Assembly (NCBI GenBank): GCA_019973155.2 | Contig: BPQB01000001.1 | Coordinates: 372,001 to 436,000, forward strand | Direction: 5' to 3' | DNA from: Phanerochaete sordida | Lineage: Eukaryota; Basidiomycota; Agaricomycetes; Polyporales; Phanerochaetaceae | Length of the DNA: 64,000 bases | Part shown: positions 1-11,178 of the stretch, piece after piece | Layout of the letters: each line of letters begins with the position of its first letter | Numbering within the stretch: the stretch's first letter is position 1 | Notes under the pieces: generated by a model | What the model was told of the DNA's origin: nothing | The model's input: only the letters and a program-made list of their open reading frames with translations | The model's database searches: none | Made by a program: the position numbers and the translations under genes

Positions 1-264
1 GGATGGAACGAGACCTGACGGACCATCTTCGTCTTGCGTGTCTGCCTTGAGCTTCACCTTCCACCAGCTGGTAGAAAGCTAGCCTCAGTCTGCGAAGCGG
101 AGAGCGAGGCTGGATGGGCGGGGCACGTACTCATCATCCGTGCGTTCAAGGAGGAATAACAGCTGGTTCTCCTTGACTGCCAGCTCATCTTCCGCATCGG
201 CCTGCGGCTCGTAGTCATACGCTGCTTTGAGCACAGCGAGGTACTCTTGTGGTTCGGAGGTCAT
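1..264 (-). CDS. SLA1: SLA1-like SH3-domain actin/endocytosis protein, 5' end only
   Basis: The minus-strand reading starts at ATG 264-262. Exon 1 covers 264-131, a 63-nt GT-AG intron covers 130-68, and exon 2 continues from 67 off the window edge. The spliced N-terminus is an SH3 domain starting a few residues in: it has ALYDY-type AAYDYEPQ, an acidic stretch ending in DELAVKE, and after the intron the SH3 tryptophan pair (DDDWWKVK), then an acidic loop and GLVP. The placement at the extreme N-terminus, the LLFLLER stretch and the EPQ..DELA wording match the first SH3 of yeast Sla1, which links cargo adaptors to the Arp2/3 actin machinery at endocytic patches. Only about 67 codons are visible, so another SH3 protein is possible. 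It is transcribed away from SUP35. Confidence 0.75.
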
Positions 265-695
265 TTAGGGTAGAGAGGGAATGAGGTTCGCCTCCCGCAG
301 GCGCGGCAGTGACATATCCCGTTTCCTCTTTTGGACTTGCATCAAAGCGGGACGGGGTGGACGGGGTCCTTTCTACTGTACTGCGTCGTAGAAATGCAGT
401 AAATGTCCAATAATCCTCAGAATAACTGTGCAGCGTCTAGACATTGGTTCACGTCTCCATGTGCCATGGGTTGCGTGGTGGTATGCACCTATGAGTATGA
501 GAAAGCGGCTCCGTTTCAGCGGTGCCGGGGTCCATAGTCATGTAATCATAGATCTTCGAAAGTTTGAAGAGCACGACCTCACTGACCACAGCTGGTTCTC
601 CCTCTCCCCCTCGTCCCCCGTCTCTCCGTTCGATTGCTCTGATACTGTGCCATACGACGCTCTCGAGACATCCATCCTTGTAAATTTTGGAAGCT
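265..695. promoter_or_regulatory. Divergent intergenic region between SLA1 and SUP35
   Basis: These 431 bp lie between two genes read outward, so they should hold both promoters and both 5' leaders. I see no convincing TATA box. A pyrimidine-rich tract at about 597-630 precedes the SUP35 start, as is usual for fungal leaders. Confidence 0.5.
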
Positions 696-2787
696 ATGAG
701 CAAACTCAACGCAAACGCTTTCTCCTTCGTCCCTGGGCAGTTCCGTCTGCCTCAGCAGCAGCCCGGGCAGGCTACCCCGCCGCCAGCACCTCTCGAGCGT
801 GTCCCTCAGACCGAGGCCCCTGCTCCTCCTCCTACCATCTCTCTGAACATCGGTGGATCCAAGCCTACGCCTGCCCCCGCACCAGCCTCTGCGCCTACTC
901 CTGCTCCTGCTGCCCCGACACCTGCCCCACACTCAGAGGTCCCATCTGCGACGGCTACCCCACCACGTTCCCAGAGCCCTGCCCCTACTGCTGGCTCTGG
1001 CTCTGCCACTCCTGCAAAAGCTGCTCCCAAAGCTGCCGCGAAGTCGGGCTTGTCGCAGGGGTCCTCGGCAAACACCTTCTCCCTGGAGCGGGCAAAAACT
1101 GACACCACCGCCATCGCTCAGGAAGTTCAAAACGCTGTAGATGAGGCCACCCTGAAAGATCTGTTCGGCAATGGTGCGTACATACGACAGTAACGTGTTA
1201 TGTCCTACCTGACCGCTATCTTGTGATCAGTCAAGGAGCATCTGAACATCGTGTTCATTGGTCACGTCGATGCGGGCAAGAGTACCATGGGTGGCAACTT
1301 GCTGTACCTCTGCGGAATGGTCGACAAGCGTACTCTCGAGAAGTACGAGCGCGAGGCCAAGGAAGCTGGCCGTGAGTCCTGGTACCTTTCGTGGGCTCTC
1401 GATTCCACACCCCAGGAACGTGCCAAGGGAAAGACCGTCGAAGTCGGCCGTGCATACTTCGAGACGGGCAGGAGGAGGTACACGATCCTTGATGCTCCCG
1501 GACACAAGACCTTCGTCCCCTCGATGATCACTGGCGCCGCGCAGGCAGACGTCGCCGTCCTCGTAATCTCTGCCCGTAAGGGTGAGTTCGAGACAGGTTT
1601 CGAAAAGGGTGGACAAACCCGCGAGCACATCATGCTGGTGAAGACTGCTGGCGTGCAGAAGCTCGTCTGTGTCATCAACAAGATGGACGATCCAACTGTC
1701 GGCTGGGAGAAGGCTCGCTACGACGAGATTGTCGGCAAGCTTACTCCCTTCATCAAGGCATCCGGTTTCAACATCAAGGATGTCAGCTTCATTCCTGTCT
1801 CCGCCTACACTGGTGCCAATCTCAAGGATCGCGTCGATTCGTCCGTCTGCTCGTGGTGGAAGTGAGTCTGACCAGCGAAATCATATTGCCCAAGACTGAT
1901 CTATTCCATTAGCGGTGAAGCTCTGCTGGAGCACCTTGACGTCATGCCTATGGTAGAGCGCAAGCTCAACGCTCCGGTCATGATTCCTGTTTCCGAGAAG
2001 TACAAGGATATGGGCACGATCGTCGTCGGTAAGGTCGAGTCCGGCCTTCTGCGCAAGGGCGACACTCTACTTCTCATGCCGAACAAGAACGAGGTCGAGG
2101 TGACCGCGATCTACAACGAGATGGAAGACGAGGTCAACCAGGCGCTCTGCGGTGACAACGTGCGCATCCGGCTGCGCGGCGTCGACGACGAGGATATCAG
2201 TCCAGGTTTCGTGCTCACGAGCCCGAACAAGCCTATCCACTCTGTGAGGCAGTTCGAGGCGCAGCTCGCCATTCTCGAGCACAAGAACATCATCTGCGCC
2301 GGTTACTCCGCCGTCATGCACTGCCATACTCTCGCAGAGGAAGTCACACTCTCCGTATGTCCTCGCAAAAGTACATCGTCGCTTGGTTGCTCACACTACT
2401 TTGTAGGCTCTGCTTCACTACTTTGACAAGGCGACTGGCCGTAAGTCAAAAAAGCCGCCTCAGTTTGCCAAGAGGGGTACGTGTGTTCCCAATAGATTTG
2501 CGTGCGTCGGTAGACTCATGGTCAACTCTCATAGGTCAGAAGATCGTTGCCCTCATTGAGACGGCGCAGCCAGTGTGCGTTGAGCGTTTCACTGATTACC
2601 CCCAACTTGGTCGATTCACGCTCCGTGACGAAGGTGGGCCGTCCTGCCCTTCCTGTGCCATGATCCACTCTGACTCATCCATGCAGGTCGCACAATAGCC
2701 ATTGGCAAGGTCACGAAGCTCATCGAGAAGGAGGATGAGCTCGCAGAGGGTGTTGCTCACCTCAACGTCAGCGGTTCTGCAAACTAG
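696..2787 (+). CDS. SUP35: Translation termination factor eRF3 (GTPase)
   Basis: Six exons: 696-1173, 1231-1861, 1913-2354, 2407-2476, 2535-2633 and 2687-2787, giving 606 aa. All phases close. eRF3 is the GTPase that acts with eRF1 at stop codons in the cytosol. Exon 2 carries the EF-1alpha-like G domain: P-loop GHVDAGKS, DAPGH and NKMD. The later exons carry the two beta-barrel domains, ending NVSGSAN. The start is ATG 696; the same frame is open a few codons upstream but only from a TTG. Residues 3-14 spell a PAM2-type motif (LNANAFSFVP), which in other eRF3 proteins binds the MLLE domain of poly(A)-binding protein. The rest of the N-terminal 150 residues is Pro/Ala-rich rather than the Gln/Asn-rich prion domain of budding yeast, and the protein is shorter than yeast Sup35 (685 aa). 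Confidence 0.96.
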
Positions 2788-3180
2788 AGAAATTCACTGT
2801 AATGCTATAATTGTTGCACGATAGAAGTCCGCAACAGTGCGGTCAAGGCTCTCTGACTCGCTGTTCAGAGAGGCCACTACTACTGCACATGTACCTATTT
2901 TAACAGCGGCCGCCTGGCATCGCGTCTGACTACGAATCTGTTTTGCCTTTTCTCTGTCTCTCTCCGGCTCGGTTGTCCGGTACCGCTCGCGGCTCGGCGC
3001 TGTCGCCTTCGCCCAGCTCTACGCTCACTGTACTTGACGCCGTCATCTTGACTCTTGAGACTCTCGTGCTCTGATCCTTGTTGCATTGTACACTCAGTGT
3101 ACCTACTTGTGAGTCGCAAAAGGTTGAGCTGCTGAACGTGTCGTGCTGATGCTACGCTTGGTGGTAGCACTCCCTCGACC
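2788..3180. other. Intergenic: SUP35 3' end and F-box gene promoter
   Basis: About 390 bp with no coding signal. The last 250 bp are rich in CTCT/TCTC runs, typical of a fungal 5' leader ahead of the F-box start at 3181. The outer edge of the mirrored segment should fall in or near this stretch. Confidence 0.4.
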
Positions 3181-4631
3181 ATGCACAATGACCTCCCTCC
3201 CGAGCTTCTAGATGAAATATTGTCCTATTTGCATGTGGGAAGTTGGGAGCCGACAACCTTGTCCCCACGACTTGACGAATACGAACTGGATTCCTGCAGT
3301 CGCGTATGTCGCGCGTGGAATGCCGTCGCACGCCCTCGCCTCTTGCGGGATGTCACCTATTCCTTCCGCGCCGTTCCTCACGACGCCTCGTTAAACGAGC
3401 ACGGCGACTACAGGGGCACTCTTGCCAAGTACAGCTGCTTCTATCCACGGCACAAGGAGGATGTGCGGTACAAGACCTTCCCGATGTTCGTCAACTTCGT
3501 CGCGCAGTCGCCGATGGCACAGCACAGCATCCGCCGCTTGAGGCTCGATGCCTGGCCTCGCGGCTCGTCCGGGAGCCCGTTCCTCGTCGAGACTCACGAC
3601 TGCATCGACCACGTCCTCTTTGTTCAGCTGCTGCAGATGCTGTCACGTCTCTGTGTCTTGCATCTGGTGAACGTCAACATCACATGTCCCCCAGTACGCC
3701 AACCGCCAGTCGTTCACCCGTCACTTCGTAGACTGTCTATTTGCACCTGGCTCGAAACAGATGGCTTCCATCGCTCGTGGCCTGGGTTGCACATCAAGGA
3801 CATTCTCGATTGTTTCGCACGGATCGAAGAGTTGCAGGTCGACGTACCGAACTTCGCATGGTACTTCTCGCAGGAGGAGGCGCGCGACGACTGGCCTGAC
3901 ATGGCCGCAATCGAGAAGCTTATCCTTGGCGACTCGGTGTACCTAGACGAGGGTCTGTACGACTATTTGTTCGTCACACGGCGCATGAGGGGAATCCGAA
4001 GGGTCGCCATCGAGCATCTTTCTCCTGAATCTGCAATCGACCTGCTCGGCGAGATGGGCGTCGAGGAGCTGCAGCTCACATGCAAAGATCCGTCTGACTT
4101 TGGTACGTTCCACATTGCTCACACTGTGTATCCCATACGGTGTGCTCAAACCTTGGCTGCACAGCCGGGCTGGAAGGCATGCTCGACCTGTCATCATGCG
4201 CTCAGCTGCAGCGTCTCACGGTCAGGCTACCGGTCCTTCTCACGTCGGAAGAACAACCTAGCACCGGCGCCGACTGCGGGATATCCACGTTCTCGCACTG
4301 GGCCACTGCCATCGACCTCCACAATGCGAACCTCCCGCTACTCGTTGAGCTGAGAATATCCCTGCAGATTCATCGCCCTTTTGCGTTTCCCGATCTCGAA
4401 GCGGCTTCGGAGCCTGTCAGCGAGGAAGACTTGCGAAGCTTCGAAGACATGCTCACCGAGCTTGCCAACCGCTTCAACCTTCCAGGCATCACGTTCTCTC
4501 TTAATGGGAGCGATTCGTCTGTCAAACCCACGGAGCGTATAACTGACCTGTTAGGTTTCTGCTGTCCCGAGCTCATGAAGAGGAAGAAGTGTTTTATTGT
4601 TGATGACGAAGAGAGCGAGTTCCCTGGGTAG
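3181..4631 (+). CDS. F-box protein, left member of the mirrored pair
   Basis: Two exons, 3181-4102 and 4165-4631, giving 462 aa with a phase-1 intron of 62 nt. Residues about 4-45 form an F-box: LPPELLDEILSYL, then a Cys/Val-rich helix with VCRAWN and ARPRLLRDV. F-box proteins couple substrates to SKP1-CUL1 ubiquitin ligases. The rest is a leucine-rich, LRR-like solenoid with many short LxxLxL steps (IRRLRLDAW, LRRLSI, EELQVDVP, EELQLTC), usual for the expanded agaricomycete F-box families. Its closest relative in the window is the gene at 36513-38050 on the opposite strand. The two share the intron position and phase, the YSFR.VP strand after the F-box and the TFPMF.NFV segment. Substrate unknown. 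Confidence 0.85.
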
Positions 4632-6143
4632 TGAGCACCTTTTCTCACTACATTACTTTAATATTGACTTTCGTGCGTAGCAATACAGACACGTTCTTGA
4701 CGTAGAATCGCACAAAGCGGTCTACAAATGTCAATGATGTTCACAGTGCCAATTCGGAATAGAACGGCGTTTTGTCCCCCTCATATCCGTCCATCTGCGC
4801 AATCGAAATTGAGCGGTGGAACTGAATCTGTAAAAAGGTTTCTGTATAAAGATGTTGTGTACGTCATCTCACACTGGAAAGTAAGGAACTTACCCTTTGC
4901 ATTTCAAGCTTGTGCAGAGTTCGGAGGATCCCCGCTGTACGTACACGGAAGAGACAATTGAAATACGAGAGTACGCAAGAACTGGATCAAGGTGGTATGG
5001 ATGGATAGTCCAGTTTCGCCGTTGTAACACGTAAATCAGCATCTCAGGGAGAAGACCGCTCCGCCTCTCCAATCAAGCCCCTCGCGCACGTCCTCATTGA
5101 CCAGTCGGGATGTTAACACATGCACAGGAGACAAGGGTCCGCGCTGAAACTTTACGTACATGCGTACCTCCGCCCCGTCACGCTCCGCCACTCAAGCCAT
5201 TATCAGCAAGACGGGGTAAGTACCAGGGCACTTGGAGAAGGCCTTACGAGAGGCAGAAGCCTGCGGGGCGTCCGCACACCACTTACAAGCCCCGAAGGTG
5301 CCTAGTCGGCACGACCGGTGCGGCAGAGCGCGCGCGGTTGCGGGCTGGCAGCGCAGCGGCCAGGGTCTGGCACCTGCGCAGTATGTCCTCGAGGGCACAC
5401 CTGCACAGAGAGCACGCACGCTCGATGTGTCTTCGTCGCGACGAGAGCCGCGGCGGCGCGCATAAACGCTAACGCTCGCCCGATCGTAGCATCGGGGCGG
5501 CCTCGCAGGACGTGTGCGTGGCAGGCTCCACGGCGAATGTATGGGCACCTTCCGCAAGGTTAATCACCGACGGGCCCGCTGCCTCGGGTCTGCTGCCGGT
5601 CGGGCGACCCTGGCTTTGAGGGGGCTTCGACTTAGCTTCCCCAGACTTCTGCCGCCCGCGCTGTACGCCGGGTGAATGTGCCGTAACGCGACTTCTGCGG
5701 TGTTGAGCTGCTGAGAAGACGCGAGGCTAGGGACTGAGACAGAGGTGGATCACCTGCGAGGGGCCGTGCGGAACCCCGTGCCGTAAGGTGGCCTCCAAGG
5801 CAAGAGAGCGGGCGCGCAAACGGGCTTCTGGGGCGACGGTGCTGCTGCGAACGAGACAGTTGCGACCCCGCATGGGGATATTGGACCCTATACCGTGGAA
5901 GACCGTGTGGCACTATGGCATATGGACTTCGTGCGGAGAGCGCACGGCGACTTGGGTATTGAATCCTTGGTTGACCGTCCATTCACCTAGATGCCGTGAG
6001 ACTGTCTGAGAAGATTTGCAGAAAACCCTTGCCGTGAGCGTGACAGAAGCGCAAGGGTATTGGACATCCACACAGTGGGGAAACCAAAATTACATTGTGA
6101 ACTCGGGTTACTGTACAAGGCCCCTCTGCTCGCGGTACGAAGA
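4632..6143. other. 1.5-kb intergenic stretch without a gene
   Basis: No frame gives a credible protein. Bases 4632-5050 are AT-richer and look like the F-box 3' flank. Bases 5110-5650 are GC-rich, so random frames stay open on both strands without family-like sequence. I see no terminal repeats, tRNA or transposase remnant. It has the same position relative to the left F-box as the much shorter 36350-36512 spacer has on the right, so the two arms differ here. Confidence 0.4.
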
Positions 6144-7184
6144 TCAAAAGGTAGCGGAGGTGAGATAGTCGGGCTTGACGTACACCTCTAGCACGCTAGC
6201 TTTGATCTCGTAGCTGACAAGCCTCAGCCTCCCAACGTGCGTACTCTCCTCGTTGCGGATATCCTGCTCGAAGACAACTGACCCCGGCACAGGCACCAGC
6301 TTAAGCTTGGCGCCCCACGTTTCTACCAGCTTTCCGTCGACGAGATCTTTCTCCCAGATTTCCTTCTCCAGGGATCCTAGGGGCTTGCGTTCCTTGTCCC
6401 GCTGAATAAACTCTCGCGTCCAGCTGCCGCGCCAGCCGTACTCGCGGGAGAAATCGTCTTCTTCCGTGGAATCCTCCGACTCCGGCTCGCTTTCCGCGCC
6501 GTCGCCTGTGTCCAACGCCTTCTGGTGAAGCTCCAGGTCGGGCTCGGTGATGGCGACGTGCGGCGCGCTGCCAGCGTTCCTGAAGCTCTCCCCGGGCACG
6601 TCCTTTTCCCCCGCTGTCCAGAACGCGAACGGAGGGTGCTTGGCGACGCGCCGCACGCCGTCTTCGCCAAGCAACGAGGCGGCCCAAGGGGTCGTGTTGA
6701 CGGCGCGGTGCAGAAAGACGAGCGGCGGGACGTCCTCCGCGTCTCCAAAGGCCGCGCAGTACTCGTCGTAGTCCCCGCCCGTCTCCAGGTCGCAGAGGCG
6801 CTCCCGCTTGTAAACGAAGCTGTACGGGGCCTTTGGCTGCAGGACGAAGCAGCCGCGCTCTGCGGACCAGACAGGGGGGTCGAGCTCACCGACGAACTGA
6901 GTGCCCCGGACGTACTCCCCGTATTTCTCAGCACCTTCTCCGTCTACGGACCACACGATGGGTCTGCCCTCCCAGATCAGAGAGGAGAGGCAGAGCCGAG
7001 GGTCTGTAGGTGGCGTGGAGGACGCCTCCGAGGACGACTTCGCTTTCTTCAAGGCGGGTTCCTCCTGTGCCGCAGACGTCCCCGCAGCTTTCGGGCTCGC
7101 ATCCGCCGTTGATTCGAGTGTTCTCTTAGATGAGAACCGGGGTGAGGATGTGTCGTGCCCCGCGTCTGTGTGATTGGTTGACAT
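6144..7184 (-). CDS. Family-A protein, copy A1 (unrecognised family)
   Basis: Single exon, 346 aa, starting at ATG 7184-7182. An upstream in-frame GTG is not the start, because A2 and A5 also begin with MSS/MST at this point. I do not recognise the family. What is visible: a Ser/Thr-rich N-terminus with a basic EEPALKKAK patch at about 40-50 that could be a nuclear localisation signal; a block beginning LSSLIWEG near residue 66; VWSAERGCFVL near 105; FGDAEDV and FLHRAVNTTPW near 145-165; EPDLELHQKA near 215, followed by an acidic GDGAESEPESED run; GWRGSWTREFI near 252; and the C-terminal signature LEVYVKPDYL with a final Phe. No signal peptide, membrane span or catalytic motif is evident. A TATA-like TATTTATT on the minus strand lies about 60 bp upstream (near 7240-7247). 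Confidence 0.8.
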   Translation of the reverse strand: MSTNHTDAGHDTSSPRFSSKRTLESTADASPKAAGTSAAQEEPALKKAKSSSEASSTPPTDPRLCLSSLIWEGRPIVWSVDGEGAEKYGEYVRGTQFVGELDPPVWSAERGCFVLQPKAPYSFVYKRERLCDLETGGDYDEYCAAFGDAEDVPPLVFLHRAVNTTPWAASLLGEDGVRRVAKHPPFAFWTAGEKDVPGESFRNAGSAPHVAITEPDLELHQKALDTGDGAESEPESEDSTEEDDFSREYGWRGSWTREFIQRDKERKPLGSLEKEIWEKDLVDGKLVETWGAKLKLVPVPGSVVFEQDIRNEESTHVGRLRLVSYEIKASVLEVYVKPDYLTSATF

Positions 7185-7799
7185 GTTGTAAGGGGCTTGG
7201 AACAAGTTCACTGGGCCTGGAGGCCGCCACCGGCGTAAGCCAATAAATACCCCTGCTTACGTAACACAGCGCAGGAAAACTCTAGAATTGCTCTAGAAAG
7301 GCATTCCACAAGTTGTCACTCGCATCCCGAGAATTCGGGGCCTTGGAACAGATTAAAGCTCATATGTCGCAGTGAAAATGAACAATCTTGCGTTGACAAA
7401 ACGATGGGGCTCGCCTTGAGACATCAGCAGAGGGAATGTTGTCGCATCCGAAAACGGAGGACCGCATACCATAGATGGTAGGTTTGAGGGGAATACAGAA
7501 CATACGCCCAGTTATTCCAGCTTCAAGCGCGACGTTTCTGAGCTTCTAAAGAAACGTGACTGGTTTAGATAGATGAGTGTTAGGGTCGTGCTGCAGAACG
7601 AGCGTATGACCTCGTAAGCCTGAGTGGACGTTTGCAAATAGAATGAGGAGAGCAGACGCGTGTTGTCCTGGGCTATCAAATAAGTATCTTCCAAGGCGAG
7701 GACGGTATGCAGCACTGTTACCGAGAGTCCTACCGCAGTTCCTTCAAAATGCACCTCGCGAGCCTCACGCAGTGTAGAATAACTCGCGTACGTAGGCTT
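7185..7799. other. Intergenic between A1 and A2
   Basis: About 615 bp. The A1-proximal end is the A1 promoter, with a TATA-like element near 7240. The rest shows no coding pattern and no repeat I can see. Confidence 0.4.
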
Positions 7800-8840
7800 T
7801 CAAAGTACATCCAAGGTCAGCAGGTCGGATTTGACGTAAACCTCCAGTACGGTTGCCAGAACAATGTAGCTGACCAGCCTCTCTTTCGTATAACCCTCTT
7901 CATCTTCATCCTCGTCATCGTCGCCTTCATCGTTCTGCGAGCCGTCGTCGTTGTCGTAATACCAAGTCTTGGAAGCAACCTTCCCTTGCTGAGGAATGAG
8001 TCTAAGCTTCACGCCCCACGTGCACGTCTTGGTCTTGTCATGATATCCCCAAATGATCTTGTCCAACGACTCCAGAGGCATCCGCTGTCGGTCCCGCTCG
8101 ATGAACTTCCGAGTCCAATCACCGCTCCATCCCTTCCAAGGCCCCCACCATGACTCCTCAGCGTTCTCGGGCTCTGGATCGCTTTCTGCACCATCGCCTG
8201 TGTCCTCCGCCCTCTGGTGCAGCTCCAGGTCCGGTTCAGGTATGGGGATATACGTCGAGCTGCTTTCGTATTGAAAGCTTTCCCACGGAACAGCTGCCTC
8301 GTCGGGAGCACCAGTAAAAAATTTGTACGGCGAGCGGCAGACGGCCTTCTTTCTCCATCTCTCGTCTGTCGTCGAAGCGATGCATGGGGTGCGGTTCGAG
8401 CTGCGGTGGATGAAGATGAGGGGAAGGACGTCGTCGCCGTCTCCAAAAATGGCGTGATACTCTTCAAAACCTGCAACGTCTTGTTCACAGTACCGCGCTC
8501 GCTTGTACAAGAACTTGTATGGGTTCGCGGGCTTGAGCACAAAACAGTCGCGTCTTGCTGACCAGGCAGGGCTGCCCAATTTACCCGCAGCCGTCGGATC
8601 CTGGATGTAGCCCCCGTACATCTCTGGCATCTCTCCATCTCCACACCAGACCGTAGGGTCCCCCTGCCAAACGAGTGTAGAGATGGAAAGTTGAAGGTTG
8701 GGAGGGAACTCTGGACGAGACGGCTTGGTAGCGGGCTTCGGTTTCTTGGTGGTGGGTTCCTCGGCAGCCGTCGTGGCTGTTCTTTTCGTCGTAGGCGTCT
8801 GAGCAGAGCGGAGCTTAGTGCGATATAAAGAAGAAGACAT
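7800..8840 (-). CDS. Family-A protein, copy A2
   Basis: Single exon, 346 aa from ATG 8840-8838. The open frame runs further upstream, but MSSSLYRTK aligns with the starts of A1 and A5. It shares all family-A blocks: basic EEPTTKKPK patch, LSISTLVWQG, WSARRDCFVLKP, FGDGDDVLPL, EPDLELHQRA, an acidic GDGAESDPEPEN run, GWSGDWTRKFI, TWGVKLRLIP and LEVYVKSDLL. It differs from A1 in having a long Asp/Glu-rich insertion close to the C-terminus (about residues 305-320) and in lacking the terminal Phe. It is oriented head-to-tail with A1, and its closest match in the window over the last third appears to be A5 on the right arm. Function unknown. Confidence 0.8.
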   Translation of the reverse strand: MSSSLYRTKLRSAQTPTTKRTATTAAEEPTTKKPKPATKPSRPEFPPNLQLSISTLVWQGDPTVWCGDGEMPEMYGGYIQDPTAAGKLGSPAWSARRDCFVLKPANPYKFLYKRARYCEQDVAGFEEYHAIFGDGDDVLPLIFIHRSSNRTPCIASTTDERWRKKAVCRSPYKFFTGAPDEAAVPWESFQYESSSTYIPIPEPDLELHQRAEDTGDGAESDPEPENAEESWWGPWKGWSGDWTRKFIERDRQRMPLESLDKIIWGYHDKTKTCTWGVKLRLIPQQGKVASKTWYYDNDDGSQNDEGDDDEDEDEEGYTKERLVSYIVLATVLEVYVKSDLLTLDVL

Positions 8841-9158
8841 TGCACTTAGTATGCCCAGTGGACAGGCGATACTTAGCCAAAGCGAGAGCATTGTTCGACC
8901 GCGAACCTGCTTACATAACCCATATGTTATTTGGCCAAACAGTGTCAAACATTCCCCGACTGCGCGAACCGAAACGCGGGTCTAAATACCAGTGCCGACA
9001 TTCAGACTCAAAACGGGGACACATAATTGACATCGGTGATACATACCACAGCATAGATATACGCCTAAAGGATAAGAAATCTTTGCAGACGAGGTTGCAC
9101 AGCAACAAAACTATGTAGAACGTCAAGCAAGAGGAGTCATGCGTTGAAGAGAGAAATC
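8841..9158. other. Intergenic between A2 and B1
   Basis: About 320 bp holding the A2 promoter and the B1 3' end. No further gene or repeat is seen. On the right arm the corresponding interval contains an additional family-B gene (32678-33704), which is absent here. Confidence 0.4.
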
Positions 9159-10168
9159 CTAAGCGGACGCAGAGGGCGATGATAACGAGTGCGGTGGGAG
9201 TGGGTTGGAACTGTAAGTCTGCATCATGTCTCTAGCGTCTGTCGCTGGTAGGCTTGTGGAGGGCAGGGATGTTTCCTTTTTGCCAGCGGAGGACCATTGC
9301 GTCCAGACCCACAAGGGAAGGCAGGTGAGGGGAAAGAGCACTAGCCAGATCGCGCCCTTTGCGACCAGCTGACTCTGCGAGCCCCACGCTGTGACCAGCA
9401 GCCCTGGCTAGGCATGAGTATGTAATATGTCTGCATAGACTGCTGACGGCGTACCTATTGCGGCCATAGAACCAGAGACTGCCATCGAGAAGAATGGGTA
9501 TGCGATGAGATACATGGTGGATATGATGCGCGACCGTGAGCTCATATGGGTCTGTCATATGATATCAGTGATACAGTTGACGTGTGATTACAGAATTGAA
9601 TACAGTACCTCTACAAACCATTTGCGGCCGCACTTTGAAACAACAAACATGATAGCGGATCCAACTATGAGGGTACCGAGAGAAGTTCCGAACGATAGGA
9701 GCAAGCAAATATAAGCCCCGTGTCTATTGTAATCGAAATCAGACGAGATGGGCGGCGGTGTGGTGAGGAATGCGGCCGTAGAACTGAGGAGTAGTCCTGC
9801 CTAGATATGAGGTGAGGACGCGGTCTCCATATTAGCGAACAGCCATAACGCACCACGACAACAATGGTGTTCAGCCGATCTGAAAGCCTTCCCGTGCTCT
9901 CGAGCCAAGTCTTGTCGTCCGCGGCGCGTATATCCTAGACGTCCCGAAGATCGCTATGCCCTAGGGAAGCTAGAGCGAGGATCTTCACAGCGAGATAAAG
10001 GACGGGTTGTATAAATTTTGGCCGCATGCTGTCGAAGTTGAACTTCCAATGTTCTGGCATCTTGTCTGGCATCGGCAGTCGATGTTCTTTGATTGAGTCG
10101 GAAAAATCGGATTGCACATCGTGAGGAAAATTGCCTTCACGGCGACGGCGTGATTGAGTAATACCCAT
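9159..10168 (-). pseudogene. Family-B membrane protein, copy B1, with one internal stop
   Basis: Exons on the minus strand: 10168-9854, 9800-9609, 9551-9455 and 9403-9159. Internal exons of 192 and 97 nt are identical in length to those of B2 and B3, and all splice sites and phases are intact. The conceptual product would be 282 aa with about five hydrophobic segments, including a long one in each of exons 2 and 3. The single defect is TAG at 9937-9935 in exon 1, exactly where B2 and B3 have the Trp of SYWK/SYWE. Downstream codons remain open and family-like to the natural stop. This is either a very recent pseudogene, an allele, a base-call error, or a stop that is read through. The start at ATG 10168 (MGITQS) is the likeliest; the PEHWKFNF block near residue 37 anchors it to the paralogues. 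Confidence 0.75.
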
Positions 10169-11178
10169 GGCAAATTTTCGCGAGCTGAGAATGCGTGGTG
10201 AGTATTCCGGAGATTCCGAACAGGCAGAGAGGCTTAAATACGAGCTCATGCTTATCTCAACCGCACAATATTGTCCATAGTAGGCTAGGGTCCAGCGGAG
10301 ATGCAGGGCTTCCATGATAACGAGGAGCACAACTCTCTTGCAGTGCTTGTTGGGCGTGCAAAGCTTGATCGAACCTTGCTGCGGACTCAGCGCAATAACG
10401 AAGCTTAGGAAGGCTCTACTAACATCACAATACGGTCAACATATCGGATCAGAGACATGTATGCAGAACAGAGCAGGCATTTACTCACGTTTCGCCAACT
10501 ATAAGTAGTCATGAAGCCAACTTCACGGTACGACCGTCGCGAATTTTGAGAAAGGTACCCGAGCTGCAAAGCTGCGCTGTCGATGAGGCGGTTATGGTTC
10601 AATGGAAGATGGCCGCAGAATTGCCCTACCATTCTGAACTCCTTCTGAGCACGGCCTAGTAGTGAACTTTGAGGATAGCGCCAACTACGTCCCGTCGACT
10701 GCCTGCTGAGTGTCAGCGGTATCGTTCACCATTGACAGTAGTCTGAAACGTGTGCAGAGAGCTGCGAACTCAAATGACCTGGATTTCCCACTCAACATCA
10801 TGCCCGCCGACAGGCGACAGGGCTCAAGGCAAGGGAAAAGTTGAGCTTGAAGACAAGGTACACACGAAGTATTCGCCAGAGACCACTGGGAGACTGCAGA
10901 CATTGAAACAACATGCCCCGGCTGCACTTCAAGGACACGGGTTCGAGACTTGACTCAGATCCTGGCTCCGCGACGCCTTTGAAGTCGAGTCCACCTTCGT
11001 TGCATGGGCTGATCAGTACTCCTGCACGAGAACTCCACTCGGGCCCAGGTATGCCCTACTTCAACTGTTCACAACGAGGCGGATTAGCGAGCAGGTACGA
11101 ATCCCCGCAGAGTTCGGTGCGTGCTTACCTTCTACACCAGCGAGCTTGACTGTTGATCCGTGCCGCAGAAATTTCGCA
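10169..11178. other. 1-kb spacer between B1 and A3
   Basis: No credible coding sequence. It is the shared upstream region of B1 (minus) and A3 (plus), and it mirrors the 29741-30820 spacer on the right arm in size and position. I could not follow a continuous DNA alignment between the two spacers by eye. Confidence 0.4.

Noticed and set aside
5110..5650. Possible transposon remnant in the 4.6-6.1 kb spacer
   Set aside because: No terminal repeats, target duplication or transposase similarity could be found by eye.
10930..10960. GGTTCGAGAC resembling a tRNA T-loop
   Set aside because: No matching acceptor, D or anticodon stems around it.
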